18,050 nucleotides of DNA. Origin: JAMLHH01 sp964653095. Lineage in GTDB: Bacteria > Bacteroidota > Bacteroidia > Chitinophagales > JADIYW01. The stretch is from positions 1-18,050 of the forward strand of contig CAZZEH010000044.1 in NCBI GenBank assembly GCA_964653095.1, written 5' to 3'. The notes under the pieces were generated by a model, which saw only the letters and a list, made by a program, of their open reading frames with translations, was not told the DNA's origin and did not search any database. Both the position numbers and the translations under genes were made by a program. How positions within the stretch are numbered: the stretch's first letter is position 1; every line of letters starts with the position of its first letter. Of the stretch, positions 7,042 to 15,614 are shown one piece after another.

Positions 7042-8277
7042 ATGGCAAAATATTCTGAATTTAGAGAGCGATTGAATATTGAAACAATGAATGGAAATGC
7101 TGAAGACTTGGCTTTTATAACTCATTACTTACAAAATTCAGAGAATTTGGCATCTGAAATTTATCAAAAAAAAGCGACTTCTTATTACAATACATTAATA
7201 GGAGAAAATGGCAATATAGTAGCTGAACCAGCTATGCAACTTCAAGCTATGTTGCCTTTGAAATGGGATATTCCTTTCCCTGCACCTAAAAATCCTGAGT
7301 TTACATTTATTGATTTATTTGCAGGAATCGGTGGTTTTAGAATTCCATTGCAAGAACTCGGAGGAAAGTGTGTGCTTTCTTCCGAATTTAATTATCAAGC
7401 ACAAAGAGCCTACGAATTGAATTTTGGAGAAGTTCCATTTGGAGATATAACCATCTTAAACCTTGATTTGGTTCCTAAACACGATGTGCTTTGTGCAGGT
7501 TTTCCTTGCCAGCCTTTTAGTATCTCTGGGAAAATGAAAGGATTTGAAGACACAAGAGGAACGCTTATTTATCACGTTTTTGAAATTATAGAAAAGAAGC
7601 AACCAAAAGTTGTGTTCTTAGAAAATGTAAAGCATTTAGTTTACCACGATAACAAACGAACGCTAAAAGTTATTATCCAGCACTTAGAAGAATTAGGTTA
7701 TGTGGTATCTCAAAAAGTCTTAAATGCTACTGATTTCGGACTCCCTCAAAATAGAGAGCGGATTATCATTATTGGACACAAACAAGAAAAATTTGATTTT
7801 TCAAAATTAGAAAAAAAGAAACGCCCTATTCTAAAAGACTTTTTGGATAAAAAAAATGATTTTGAATACTTAGATGAACCTTATACTTTATTGACAGAAG
7901 AAGAAAAGAAAAAACAAATGTCGGGATTAATTTTTGCAGGATACAGAAATAAAAAAATCCGAAAAGCAGGCGTGAGAGAAGGTACGGAACATTTATCACG
8001 TGTTCACAAACAACCCAATCGGATTTATTCTTCTTGTGGTGTTCATCCTGCATTACCATCGCAAGAAACATCAGGTAGATTTTGGATTTTGGACGAGGGA
8101 AAAGTAAGGAAGTTAACCATACAAGAATGTTACAGAATTATGGGTTTCCCTGATAGTTTTAAAATGATTGAAAGCAAAACCGAACAATACAGACAAATCG
8201 GGAATTCGGTTGCAATTCCAATGATTAAAGCCGTAGGTAAACAAATTAAAACGCAATTATTAAAACTTGCCAAGTAA
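7042..8277 (+). CDS. Type II DNA (cytosine-5) methyltransferase
   Basis: It transfers a methyl group from S-adenosylmethionine to C5 of cytosine in its target site, protecting host DNA from the partner nuclease. The conserved motifs appear in order (numbering from the 7042 start): I F-I-D-L-F-A-G (89-95), IV G-F-P-C156-Q with the catalytic cysteine, VI E-N-V (194-196), VIII Q-N-R-E-R (236-240), IX in R-K-L-T-I-Q-E-C-Y, and X G-N-S-V (387-390). The target-recognition region lies between VIII and IX. An ~88-residue leader precedes motif I. I chose 7042, which gives 411 residues and follows the upstream stop by one base; 7012 is an overlapping alternative (421 residues). Its TAA abuts the endonuclease ATG. 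The target sequence is not readable. Confidence 0.95.
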   Translation: MAKYSEFRERLNIETMNGNAEDLAFITHYLQNSENLASEIYQKKATSYYNTLIGENGNIVAEPAMQLQAMLPLKWDIPFPAPKNPEFTFIDLFAGIGGFRIPLQELGGKCVLSSEFNYQAQRAYELNFGEVPFGDITILNLDLVPKHDVLCAGFPCQPFSISGKMKGFEDTRGTLIYHVFEIIEKKQPKVVFLENVKHLVYHDNKRTLKVIIQHLEELGYVVSQKVLNATDFGLPQNRERIIIIGHKQEKFDFSKLEKKKRPILKDFLDKKNDFEYLDEPYTLLTEEEKKKQMSGLIFAGYRNKKIRKAGVREGTEHLSRVHKQPNRIYSSCGVHPALPSQETSGRFWILDEGKVRKLTIQECYRIMGFPDSFKMIESKTEQYRQIGNSVAIPMIKAVGKQIKTQLLKLAK

Positions 8278-10147
8278 ATGGAGCCAAACGAATATTTAGA
8301 AGAATTTTACGAAACTACTATGAGTTTAGTAGGTTCTGATGAAAAAATCAAAACTGATTTATCTACACAAATTACAAACCATTTAGATACAATACTTGAA
8401 AAATCAGAAAGTGCGAAAGCAGTAATTACAGTTGTGTTGACAAGCGTAGTTTATAAAATTCTAAATCCTGAGCAAGATATTAGAAATCATCAATCAAGTA
8501 TTGAAAATGGTTACTCGGGAAGGACTTTTGACACAAAATATATTACTCCATTTCTAAAAAATGTAAAATTCCCTGCTATGGCAGAAAGTGGTTGGCTTAC
8601 ACGTTCATTAGAACAAAAAGTTCCGTATGATAGTAATTATTCAGGTGCGATTAGACCACAAACTTTAAAGGATGCATTTTTATCAACTATTGACTATATC
8701 CAAACAGCCAATAATAACGAAAAAGTTTTAAGCTATTTATTACAAGGACTAATCATCCAAAGAAATAAACAACAAATTGATTTGGCTAAACCACACAACT
8801 TGCCAATTGCCACAATAATCAATCTATTAACCCAACATTTTAATACTTCTTATTCGTCCGAAGGAGCTTCTCGTTTACCTGTTTTGGCATTATATGCGTC
8901 CTATCAATGTCTAATCAATGAAGCTAAACGATTTAACAATAAAATACTTTTACCAATGGAAAGCCATACATCGGCAGATTCACGTAGCGGCAGAATTGGA
9001 GACATTGACATCGTAGATGAAAAAGGAAAAGCATTTGAAGCGGTTGAAGTAAAACACGGCATTCCTATAACAGTTCAACTGATTAAAGATGCTTTTGAAA
9101 AGTTTAAAACAACTCAAGTTGACCGATATTATTTACTTTCAACCGCTCATATTAACGAAGATGAAAAAGAAGCGATTGATAATGAAATTGAGCGAATTAA
9201 AAATATCCACGGTTGCCACGTTATCGCAAATGGCGTTATTGACTCTTTGAAATATTACTTACGTTTACTTTCGGACACATCTGAATTTATTGAAAACTAT
9301 GTAAATCTAATAGAAGCAGACACCGCTTTAAAATTTGAACATAAAACGGAATGGAATAAAATAATATCAACAATGTAAACTCTGAAAAGGACGAACCGAC
9401 AGCCAGTTTGCCAAAATATCGGGTAACCGGTTTCGATTAAAGTTTATCGGTAAAAATTCACTACTTCGGCAAGCTAGTCAGACGAAATGTGGGGAATGTT
9501 TTTACAAATTGTCGTGCGCAATATCCAACTTCAGATTAAAGACTTTGGTTTCGGGAATACCGTCATCCGCATCTTCACAAAGCAGAAAAGTATAATTATT
9601 TCCTTTTTGGGACATAAGAGCAAGGCCTTCTATTTTATAATCCGGGGTAATCATTTTTAAATCTGTCAGCTTTAGAGTATCCAAACGGATTGTACCCACC
9701 GCACTGCCGAGAATATCCCCGTCGTCATAGGTAGAAACGGTATCTTCTGCACTGGCAATGAAAAAGATATATTTCCCGACAAGGACGGCATCCGTAAAAC
9801 CCAAAGAAATTCCTTTTACTTCAGGAAGCTGAACAGGTGTGTATTGAATTTTTGCATGAGAGTTTTCCCAATTTTCAACTCTGATGATACCGTTCTTCTG
9901 TGCAGGTCCGTTACCCCGATTAAAAAAGTACAAATCGTGACCGTGTAGAACTGTACCCTCTATATTGAAGTCTTTCCGGTCGATATCGCATTGTAACATA
10001 ATCTTTTCGTGCAGCTGTCGTATAGAAATTTTTCTTTTGACTTCCAGTGTGGCGCGGTCCACTTCCACCAACCAGTGCCTGTTCTCGGAAGACCCGGAGC
10101 TGAAAATCAGATAGCTGTCTTCGGTTTGGGTTACCGATTCAAAATCA
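7711..10147. repeat. Tandem duplication, copy 1 (2437 bp)
   Basis: This segment spans the 3' part of the methyltransferase, the whole endonuclease, the convergent spacer and the 3' part of the propeller-like gene. It is repeated at 10159-12595 (offset 2448). Reading both by eye I find no difference until the last ~64 bp, where seven substitutions cluster. The copies are separated by 11 nt (10148-10158) of inverted methyltransferase sequence. Confidence 0.95.
8278..9378 (+). CDS. Type II restriction endonuclease, copy 1
   Basis: The 366-residue product follows the methyltransferase with no gap (TAA immediately before ATG), indicating translational coupling. A PD-(D/E)XK nuclease core is visible: G-D-I-D244, then E257-V-K259 twelve residues on, after the conserved-looking run E-S-H-T-S-A-D-S-R-S-G-R. 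The region around A-S-R-L-P-V-L-A-L-Y-A reminds me of the SacI-type endonuclease family, but I am not certain, so no cleavage site is proposed. It cuts unmethylated DNA at the site protected by the adjacent methyltransferase. The gene is AT-rich relative to flanking core genes, consistent with horizontal transfer. An identical second copy lies at 10726-11826. Confidence 0.88.
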   Translation: MEPNEYLEEFYETTMSLVGSDEKIKTDLSTQITNHLDTILEKSESAKAVITVVLTSVVYKILNPEQDIRNHQSSIENGYSGRTFDTKYITPFLKNVKFPAMAESGWLTRSLEQKVPYDSNYSGAIRPQTLKDAFLSTIDYIQTANNNEKVLSYLLQGLIIQRNKQQIDLAKPHNLPIATIINLLTQHFNTSYSSEGASRLPVLALYASYQCLINEAKRFNNKILLPMESHTSADSRSGRIGDIDIVDEKGKAFEAVEVKHGIPITVQLIKDAFEKFKTTQVDRYYLLSTAHINEDEKEAIDNEIERIKNIHGCHVIANGVIDSLKYYLRLLSDTSEFIENYVNLIEADTALKFEHKTEWNKIISTM

Positions 10148-10161
10148 TTTTTTTTATCCAA
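9502..10161 (-). pseudogene. Truncated copy of the propeller-like gene
   Basis: Residues 83-296 of the intact gene at 11950-12840 are present here (214 residues, D6 of this frame equals D83 there), but the first ~82 residues are missing because the duplication breakpoint falls inside the gene. The open frame begins only at a TTG in the junction, giving M-D-K-K-N-D-F-E; the first residues come from inverted methyltransferase sequence. There is no native start or promoter, so it is a 5'-truncated pseudogene. It differs from the intact copy by F to Y and G to S plus synonymous changes near the breakpoint. Confidence 0.88.
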
Positions 10162-10169
10162 AAAGTCTT
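10137..10169. other. Duplication junction with inverted templated insertion
   Basis: These 33 nt are the exact reverse complement of methyltransferase positions 7835-7867 (and 10283-10315). The first 11 nt also match the propeller-like gene, the last 11 nt also match methyltransferase 7711-7721, and the middle 11 nt (10148-10158) belong only to the inverted segment. This is the signature of two successive microhomology-driven template switches. Confidence 0.9.
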
Positions 10170-10725
10170 AAATGCTACTGATTTCGGACTCCCTCAAAAT
10201 AGAGAGCGGATTATCATTATTGGACACAAACAAGAAAAATTTGATTTTTCAAAATTAGAAAAAAAGAAACGCCCTATTCTAAAAGACTTTTTGGATAAAA
10301 AAAATGATTTTGAATACTTAGATGAACCTTATACTTTATTGACAGAAGAAGAAAAGAAAAAACAAATGTCGGGATTAATTTTTGCAGGATACAGAAATAA
10401 AAAAATCCGAAAAGCAGGCGTGAGAGAAGGTACGGAACATTTATCACGTGTTCACAAACAACCCAATCGGATTTATTCTTCTTGTGGTGTTCATCCTGCA
10501 TTACCATCGCAAGAAACATCAGGTAGATTTTGGATTTTGGACGAGGGAAAAGTAAGGAAGTTAACCATACAAGAATGTTACAGAATTATGGGTTTCCCTG
10601 ATAGTTTTAAAATGATTGAAAGCAAAACCGAACAATACAGACAAATCGGGAATTCGGTTGCAATTCCAATGATTAAAGCCGTAGGTAAACAAATTAAAAC
10701 GCAATTATTAAAACTTGCCAAGTAA
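10159..10725 (+). pseudogene. 5'-truncated methyltransferase fragment
   Basis: It matches the last ~187 codons of the intact methyltransferase. It keeps motif VIII (Q-N-R-E-R), the target-recognition region and motifs IX and X, but lacks motif I (AdoMet binding), the catalytic P-C-Q motif IV and motif VI. It cannot methylate DNA. An open frame runs in from an ATG at 10009 in antisense of the neighbouring pseudogene, across the junction and on to the stop at 10725. A chimeric 238-residue product is therefore formally possible, but probably not meaningful except for translational coupling to the second endonuclease. Confidence 0.9.
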
Positions 10726-11826
10726 ATGGAGCCAAACGAATATTTAGAAGAATTTTACGAAACTACTATGAGTTTAGTAGGTTCTGATGAAAAAATCAAA
10801 ACTGATTTATCTACACAAATTACAAACCATTTAGATACAATACTTGAAAAATCAGAAAGTGCGAAAGCAGTAATTACAGTTGTGTTGACAAGCGTAGTTT
10901 ATAAAATTCTAAATCCTGAGCAAGATATTAGAAATCATCAATCAAGTATTGAAAATGGTTACTCGGGAAGGACTTTTGACACAAAATATATTACTCCATT
11001 TCTAAAAAATGTAAAATTCCCTGCTATGGCAGAAAGTGGTTGGCTTACACGTTCATTAGAACAAAAAGTTCCGTATGATAGTAATTATTCAGGTGCGATT
11101 AGACCACAAACTTTAAAGGATGCATTTTTATCAACTATTGACTATATCCAAACAGCCAATAATAACGAAAAAGTTTTAAGCTATTTATTACAAGGACTAA
11201 TCATCCAAAGAAATAAACAACAAATTGATTTGGCTAAACCACACAACTTGCCAATTGCCACAATAATCAATCTATTAACCCAACATTTTAATACTTCTTA
11301 TTCGTCCGAAGGAGCTTCTCGTTTACCTGTTTTGGCATTATATGCGTCCTATCAATGTCTAATCAATGAAGCTAAACGATTTAACAATAAAATACTTTTA
11401 CCAATGGAAAGCCATACATCGGCAGATTCACGTAGCGGCAGAATTGGAGACATTGACATCGTAGATGAAAAAGGAAAAGCATTTGAAGCGGTTGAAGTAA
11501 AACACGGCATTCCTATAACAGTTCAACTGATTAAAGATGCTTTTGAAAAGTTTAAAACAACTCAAGTTGACCGATATTATTTACTTTCAACCGCTCATAT
11601 TAACGAAGATGAAAAAGAAGCGATTGATAATGAAATTGAGCGAATTAAAAATATCCACGGTTGCCACGTTATCGCAAATGGCGTTATTGACTCTTTGAAA
11701 TATTACTTACGTTTACTTTCGGACACATCTGAATTTATTGAAAACTATGTAAATCTAATAGAAGCAGACACCGCTTTAAAATTTGAACATAAAACGGAAT
11801 GGAATAAAATAATATCAACAATGTAA
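10726..11826 (+). CDS. Type II restriction endonuclease, copy 2
   Basis: The 366-residue translation is identical to the first endonuclease, including D244 and E257-V-K259 of the PD-(D/E)XK core, so the duplication is very recent or kept homogeneous by recombination. It follows a methyltransferase fragment that cannot methylate, so this copy depends on the single intact methyltransferase at 7042-8277. Its expression is uncertain: the operon promoter is 4 kb upstream beyond the intervening minus-strand pseudogene, unless a promoter lies in the methyltransferase 3' region, which would have been duplicated with it. If expressed, the cell has two nuclease genes per methyltransferase gene. Confidence 0.88.
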   Translation: MEPNEYLEEFYETTMSLVGSDEKIKTDLSTQITNHLDTILEKSESAKAVITVVLTSVVYKILNPEQDIRNHQSSIENGYSGRTFDTKYITPFLKNVKFPAMAESGWLTRSLEQKVPYDSNYSGAIRPQTLKDAFLSTIDYIQTANNNEKVLSYLLQGLIIQRNKQQIDLAKPHNLPIATIINLLTQHFNTSYSSEGASRLPVLALYASYQCLINEAKRFNNKILLPMESHTSADSRSGRIGDIDIVDEKGKAFEAVEVKHGIPITVQLIKDAFEKFKTTQVDRYYLLSTAHINEDEKEAIDNEIERIKNIHGCHVIANGVIDSLKYYLRLLSDTSEFIENYVNLIEADTALKFEHKTEWNKIISTM

Positions 11827-11949
11827 ACTCTGAAAAGGACGAACCGACAGCCAGTTTGCCAAAATATCGGGTAACCGGTTTCGATTAAAGTTTATCGGTA
11901 AAAATTCACTACTTCGGCAAGCTAGTCAGACGAAATGTGGGGAATGTTT

Positions 11950-12807
11950 TTACAAATTGTCGTGCGCAATATCCAACTTCAGATTAAAGACTTTGGTTTC
12001 GGGAATACCGTCATCCGCATCTTCACAAAGCAGAAAAGTATAATTATTTCCTTTTTGGGACATAAGAGCAAGGCCTTCTATTTTATAATCCGGGGTAATC
12101 ATTTTTAAATCTGTCAGCTTTAGAGTATCCAAACGGATTGTACCCACCGCACTGCCGAGAATATCCCCGTCGTCATAGGTAGAAACGGTATCTTCTGCAC
12201 TGGCAATGAAAAAGATATATTTCCCGACAAGGACGGCATCCGTAAAACCCAAAGAAATTCCTTTTACTTCAGGAAGCTGAACAGGTGTGTATTGAATTTT
12301 TGCATGAGAGTTTTCCCAATTTTCAACTCTGATGATACCGTTCTTCTGTGCAGGTCCGTTACCCCGATTAAAAAAGTACAAATCGTGACCGTGTAGAACT
12401 GTACCCTCTATATTGAAGTCTTTCCGGTCGATATCGCATTGTAACATAATCTTTTCGTGCAGCTGTCGTATAGAAATTTTTCTTTTGACTTCCAGTGTGG
12501 CGCGGTCCACTTCCACCAACCAGTGCCTGTTTTCGGAAGACCCGGAACCGAAAATCAGAAAACTGTCTTCGGTTTGGGTCACAGATTCAAAATCAGGTTT
12601 AAATTTTTTTTCTACCTGTTCCTGCAACGAATAGCCCGGATTTAGATTATTTTTTTTCAGTGTACCGGTTTTGGGATAGTAGGAGTACAGGACAAAGGAG
12701 TCGTCTGAAATTAGATGTATTGCTTCATTATCACAGAGTATGCCCGAACTGCCGCCTATGCCTTTTATGTTTTTGTATAATGTCAGATTGAAATTTTTGA
12801 TTTTCAT
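11950..12807 (-). CDS. Propeller-like protein of unknown function (DUF6929-like)
   Basis: This soluble protein of 285 residues from the chosen start has short repeated beta-type blocks: D-F-E-S-V-T-Q with G-S-G-S-S, then N-I-E-G-T-V-L with F-F-N-R-G-N-G, G-F-T-D-A-V-L with Y-D-D-G-D-I-L-G-S, and K-I-E-G-L-A-L with C-E-D-A-D-D-G. The pattern suggests a beta-propeller like the esterase/phytase-type or DUF6929 families; this family assignment is from memory and tentative. I prefer the start at 12807 (M-K-I-K-N-F) because it follows a palindrome; 12840 adds eleven residues. No clear signal peptide is present. It converges on the endonuclease gene. A truncated copy lies at 9502-10147, left by the duplication. 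Confidence 0.75.
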   Translation of the reverse strand: MKIKNFNLTLYKNIKGIGGSSGILCDNEAIHLISDDSFVLYSYYPKTGTLKKNNLNPGYSLQEQVEKKFKPDFESVTQTEDSFLIFGSGSSENRHWLVEVDRATLEVKRKISIRQLHEKIMLQCDIDRKDFNIEGTVLHGHDLYFFNRGNGPAQKNGIIRVENWENSHAKIQYTPVQLPEVKGISLGFTDAVLVGKYIFFIASAEDTVSTYDDGDILGSAVGTIRLDTLKLTDLKMITPDYKIEGLALMSQKGNNYTFLLCEDADDGIPETKVFNLKLDIAHDNL

Positions 12808-12825
12808 ATCTATAAATTTAGATAT
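12806..12825. promoter_or_regulatory. Palindrome at the start of the propeller-like gene
   Basis: ATATCTA-TAAATT-TAGATAT is a perfect inverted repeat with 7-bp arms that overlaps the proposed ATG (12805-12807, minus strand). It could be an operator or an mRNA hairpin, but it is very AT-rich, so chance is possible. Confidence 0.3.
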
Positions 12826-12957
12826 TTTCTGACAACCCATAGAATTTTTGATATAATCAGTGCCGGGAATTAAAACTCATTTTTTTAGCAACCCTGACAA
12901 AGAGTAAAAAATATATAATTTTGAGAATGATTATAACAATTCATTAAAGCGTCAGGC

Positions 12958-12987
12958 TTGAGTTTCAATTAGAATAGAGTATTTTTG
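12958..12987 (+). promoter_or_regulatory. Promoter of the acyl-CoA dehydrogenase gene
   Basis: TTG (12958-12960), 19-nt spacer and TATTTTTG (12980-12987) match both elements of the Bacteroidota consensus, 37 nt before the ATG. A second TAnnTTTG match (TAATTTTG, 12916-12923) lies upstream without a good -33. Confidence 0.75.
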
Positions 12988-13024
12988 TATGCGAATTTTT
13001 TCAATGCATTAAAATCAATAAAAT

Positions 13025-14827
13025 ATGTCAACAGATTCATCACTAAAAGGAGGCTCATTTATTGTTACCCGGGAAGATACCAAAAGTATTTTCATCCCGG
13101 AAGAGTTTTCTGAAGAACAAAACATGATTGCTGAAATGGTCAGAGATTTCAATGAGCAGGAAATCCACAGTATGGGCAATGAGCGAATTGCCTCTTTGGA
13201 TGCCAGCAAAGATATGGACGTGATCAAAGATATTTTTGCCAAAGCTGCCGATTTGGGCCTTTGCGGAGTATCTATAGAAGAAGAGTATGGCGGAATGGGG
13301 CTGGACTTTAACACAGGACTTATTTTTTCTGAAAATATAGCGACAAGTTTTTCTTTCGCGACCACAATTGGCGCTCAGACTTCCATAGGCTCACTTCCGA
13401 TTGCGTATTATGGCACTGAGGAGCAAAAGCAAAAATACCTTCCGGGAATTGCAAGCGGTGAACTGGTTGCTGCGTATGCATTGACTGAGCCGGGTGCAGG
13501 TTCGGATGCCAACAGCGGTAAGACAAATGCTGTTTTAAATAAAGCCGGTACCCATTATATCATTAATGGTCAGAAAATGTGGATTACCAACGGAGGTTTT
13601 GCCGATGTATTTATTGTATTTGCCAAAGTAGATGACGATAAAAATCTATCTGCATTCATTGTAGAAAAGGCATTTGGAGGCATTGAACTCGGTGCAGAAG
13701 AAAGGAAATTAGGGATTAAAGCTTCTTCTACTGTGCAGGTGTTTTTTAACAACTGTGAAGTGCCGACAGAAAATATGCTGGCCGGGAGAGGAGACGGATT
13801 TAAAATCGCACTAAATATCTTAAACTCGGGACGTATCAAATTGGCTGCGGGTTCGGTCGGTGGTGTCAAATTTGCCTGTTCCCAATCGGTAGAATATGCC
13901 AACCAAAGAGAGCAGTTTAATACACCTATTTCATCATTCGGAGCCATTCAGCATAAAATTGGACAAATGGCCACATTGAGCTTTGCAGTAGAGTCTGCTC
14001 TGTATCGTACCGGAAGAAATATCGATCAAAAATTTGATGAATTAATTACTGAAGGACAGTCTTATAACGATGCGAAAATCAATTCGTTAAGAGAGTATGC
14101 GATTGAATGCGCCATACTGAAAGTAATCGGTTCTGAAGCATTGGCTTATGCGACTGATGAAGGAATTCAAATTTATGGCGGGATGGGATATTCAATGGAA
14201 TCCGGGATGGAAATGGGCTATAGAGATGCAAGAATCACCCGTATTTATGAGGGGACCAATGAAATTAACCGTATGCTTTCAGTTGGTGAGCTGATGAAAC
14301 GCGCGTACCAGACCAAAGAAATTAATCTGATGGGGGCGACTAAAGAAGTGCCTCTTCAAATGATAGCCGCAATCAATCCGTTTAATGCGAAAGGATTTTT
14401 GGCAAAAGAAACTGAGATTGTAGAAAATCTAAAAAAACTATTCCTGTTGGTTTCTGCTGCTGCAGGTCGTAAGCTTAAATTAAAACTGGTGGACGAACAG
14501 GAAATTATTTTAAACCTTGCGGATATTCTCGGGCAGGCTTATGTGGCAGAATCTGCTTTGTTGAGAGTGAAAAAACTGCACGAACAAGGAGAAGACAAAG
14601 AGGCGTTAGAAGTAAAAAAGGCCGCTGTACAACTGTTTATTTACGAAGCATTGGCTATTGCAAGAAAATCCGCAGAAGACGCAATCGCTTCTTATACCAA
14701 AGGTGCGGAGAAATTTGTTACTCAAAGGTTGGCAGACACGCTTACAATGGCATACGATGTGAATCCTAAAGATTTGCGCCGTCAGGTAGCTCAGGCTGCG
14801 ATTAACAAGGGTGCATATCCTTTCTAA
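13025..14827 (+). CDS. Acyl-CoA dehydrogenase
   Basis: This FAD enzyme introduces the alpha,beta double bond in acyl-CoA, the first step of beta-oxidation, passing electrons to electron-transfer flavoprotein. At 600 residues it is longer than the ~380-residue short/medium-chain enzymes and resembles the VLCAD/ACAD9-type layout with a helical C-terminal extension (about 440-600). The flavin/substrate motif A-L-T-E-P-G-A-G-S-D (152-161), W-I-T-N-G-G (186-191) and the catalytic glutamate E409 in R-I-Y-E-G-T-N-E-I are all present. It is monocistronic: a strong promoter at 12958-12987 and a terminator at 14853-14883. Preference for long chains is inferred from length only. Confidence 0.95.
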   Translation: MSTDSSLKGGSFIVTREDTKSIFIPEEFSEEQNMIAEMVRDFNEQEIHSMGNERIASLDASKDMDVIKDIFAKAADLGLCGVSIEEEYGGMGLDFNTGLIFSENIATSFSFATTIGAQTSIGSLPIAYYGTEEQKQKYLPGIASGELVAAYALTEPGAGSDANSGKTNAVLNKAGTHYIINGQKMWITNGGFADVFIVFAKVDDDKNLSAFIVEKAFGGIELGAEERKLGIKASSTVQVFFNNCEVPTENMLAGRGDGFKIALNILNSGRIKLAAGSVGGVKFACSQSVEYANQREQFNTPISSFGAIQHKIGQMATLSFAVESALYRTGRNIDQKFDELITEGQSYNDAKINSLREYAIECAILKVIGSEALAYATDEGIQIYGGMGYSMESGMEMGYRDARITRIYEGTNEINRMLSVGELMKRAYQTKEINLMGATKEVPLQMIAAINPFNAKGFLAKETEIVENLKKLFLLVSAAAGRKLKLKLVDEQEIILNLADILGQAYVAESALLRVKKLHEQGEDKEALEVKKAAVQLFIYEALAIARKSAEDAIASYTKGAEKFVTQRLADTLTMAYDVNPKDLRRQVAQAAINKGAYPF

Positions 14828-14852
14828 AACAGAAAAATTTTTAAATATTGAG

Positions 14853-14883
14853 GGGCAGTTATTTAAAGCATCTGCCCTTTTTT
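14853..14883 (+). terminator. Terminator of the acyl-CoA dehydrogenase gene
   Basis: GGGCAG (14853-14858) pairs with CTGCCC (14872-14877) across a 13-nt loop and is followed by six T residues, 26 nt after the stop codon. A second, bulged hairpin (TCCAAAACGG / CCGTTTGGA, 14889-14917) follows at once and has no T run. Confidence 0.88.
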
Positions 14884-15000
14884 ATTTATCCAAAACGGAA
14901 AGGCTATACCGTTTGGACAAACAATATAGACCTATTTCGATTTTATCTCATTGTTCTATTTGTTTGTAACCACGGCATAATACCAAAATAAGATTTCACT

Positions 15001-15507
15001 TTATCGGTCTATTTTGAATTTCAAATTGGTATTATTTTCTTTTCGTTTGACTCTTCTCATCGCAGCATAATACACCAAACCCGACAATAGGGAAGAGGTC
15101 AGACCCATAAGGGAAAGTATATAGCCGATAAAAAGCCAGTAGTGATGCAGAGTAACTACCCCGTTTTGTATAAAATCAATGGCAAGTATCAGAATAACAG
15201 CGCCTAAAAATGTAGTAAAAAACATCGCTGTGGTGTAACTGAGGGAAACCACAAGAACATTTTTCTGATGGATAAAAATGTGTTTACCGGACATACCACC
15301 ATAAATATATGCACCCAACACATTCAAAATCAGGAAAGGAGCCGACACTATGGCAAATGCAGAAAAAGATTTTAAAAAATATTTTATGGAATTGTCGACA
15401 GTTAATTGCAAATAGACAGAACCGATTAATGCCGGGATTAAAGTACACAGCATAGTAATCACTACGGCATAATATCTTCCAATCACTTTCGATTCTTTGA
15501 CAGTCAT
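15001..15507 (-). CDS. Four-helix membrane protein of unknown function
   Basis: The 168-residue product has four strongly hydrophobic segments at about 13-34, 48-70, 84-111 and 122-147. It also has a basic C-terminal tail (R-R-V-K-R-K-E-N and K-F-K-I-D-R), which the positive-inside rule would place in the cytoplasm. I do not recognise a family with confidence; the size and layout recall small DUF4199-type Bacteroidota membrane proteins, but no diagnostic motif is visible. It stands alone, convergent with the acyl-CoA dehydrogenase gene and divergent from the DUF4236 gene. The start at 15507 gives a short polar N-terminus before the first helix, as expected. Confidence 0.75.
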   Translation of the reverse strand: MTVKESKVIGRYYAVVITMLCTLIPALIGSVYLQLTVDNSIKYFLKSFSAFAIVSAPFLILNVLGAYIYGGMSGKHIFIHQKNVLVVSLSYTTAMFFTTFLGAVILILAIDFIQNGVVTLHHYWLFIGYILSLMGLTSSLLSGLVYYAAMRRVKRKENNTNLKFKIDR

Positions 15508-15614
15508 AAATAAAGGCAGTTTAGTTTAAATCCCCAAAATAGCAGTTATCCGACGGGAAATCAGTTTTTACAGATAAATAAAATGGTGTAGTTTAAAGGT
15601 GAAAAGTTTTTTAT

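Larger units (their letters stand above)
10159..12595. repeat. Tandem duplication, copy 2 (2437 bp)
   Basis: This is the direct repeat of 7711-10147. The ancestral order is inferred to be intact methyltransferase - endonuclease - convergent propeller-like gene. The present order is the result of duplicating a segment whose ends lie inside the first and last of these. Confidence 0.95.

Noticed and set aside
9379..9501. Terminator or insertion-element end between endonuclease and propeller-like gene
   Set aside because: Only weak 4-5 bp arms (ACCG/CGGT, TTGCC/GGCAA) with long loops and no T run. I could not find terminal inverted repeats or a target duplication that would define the island border.
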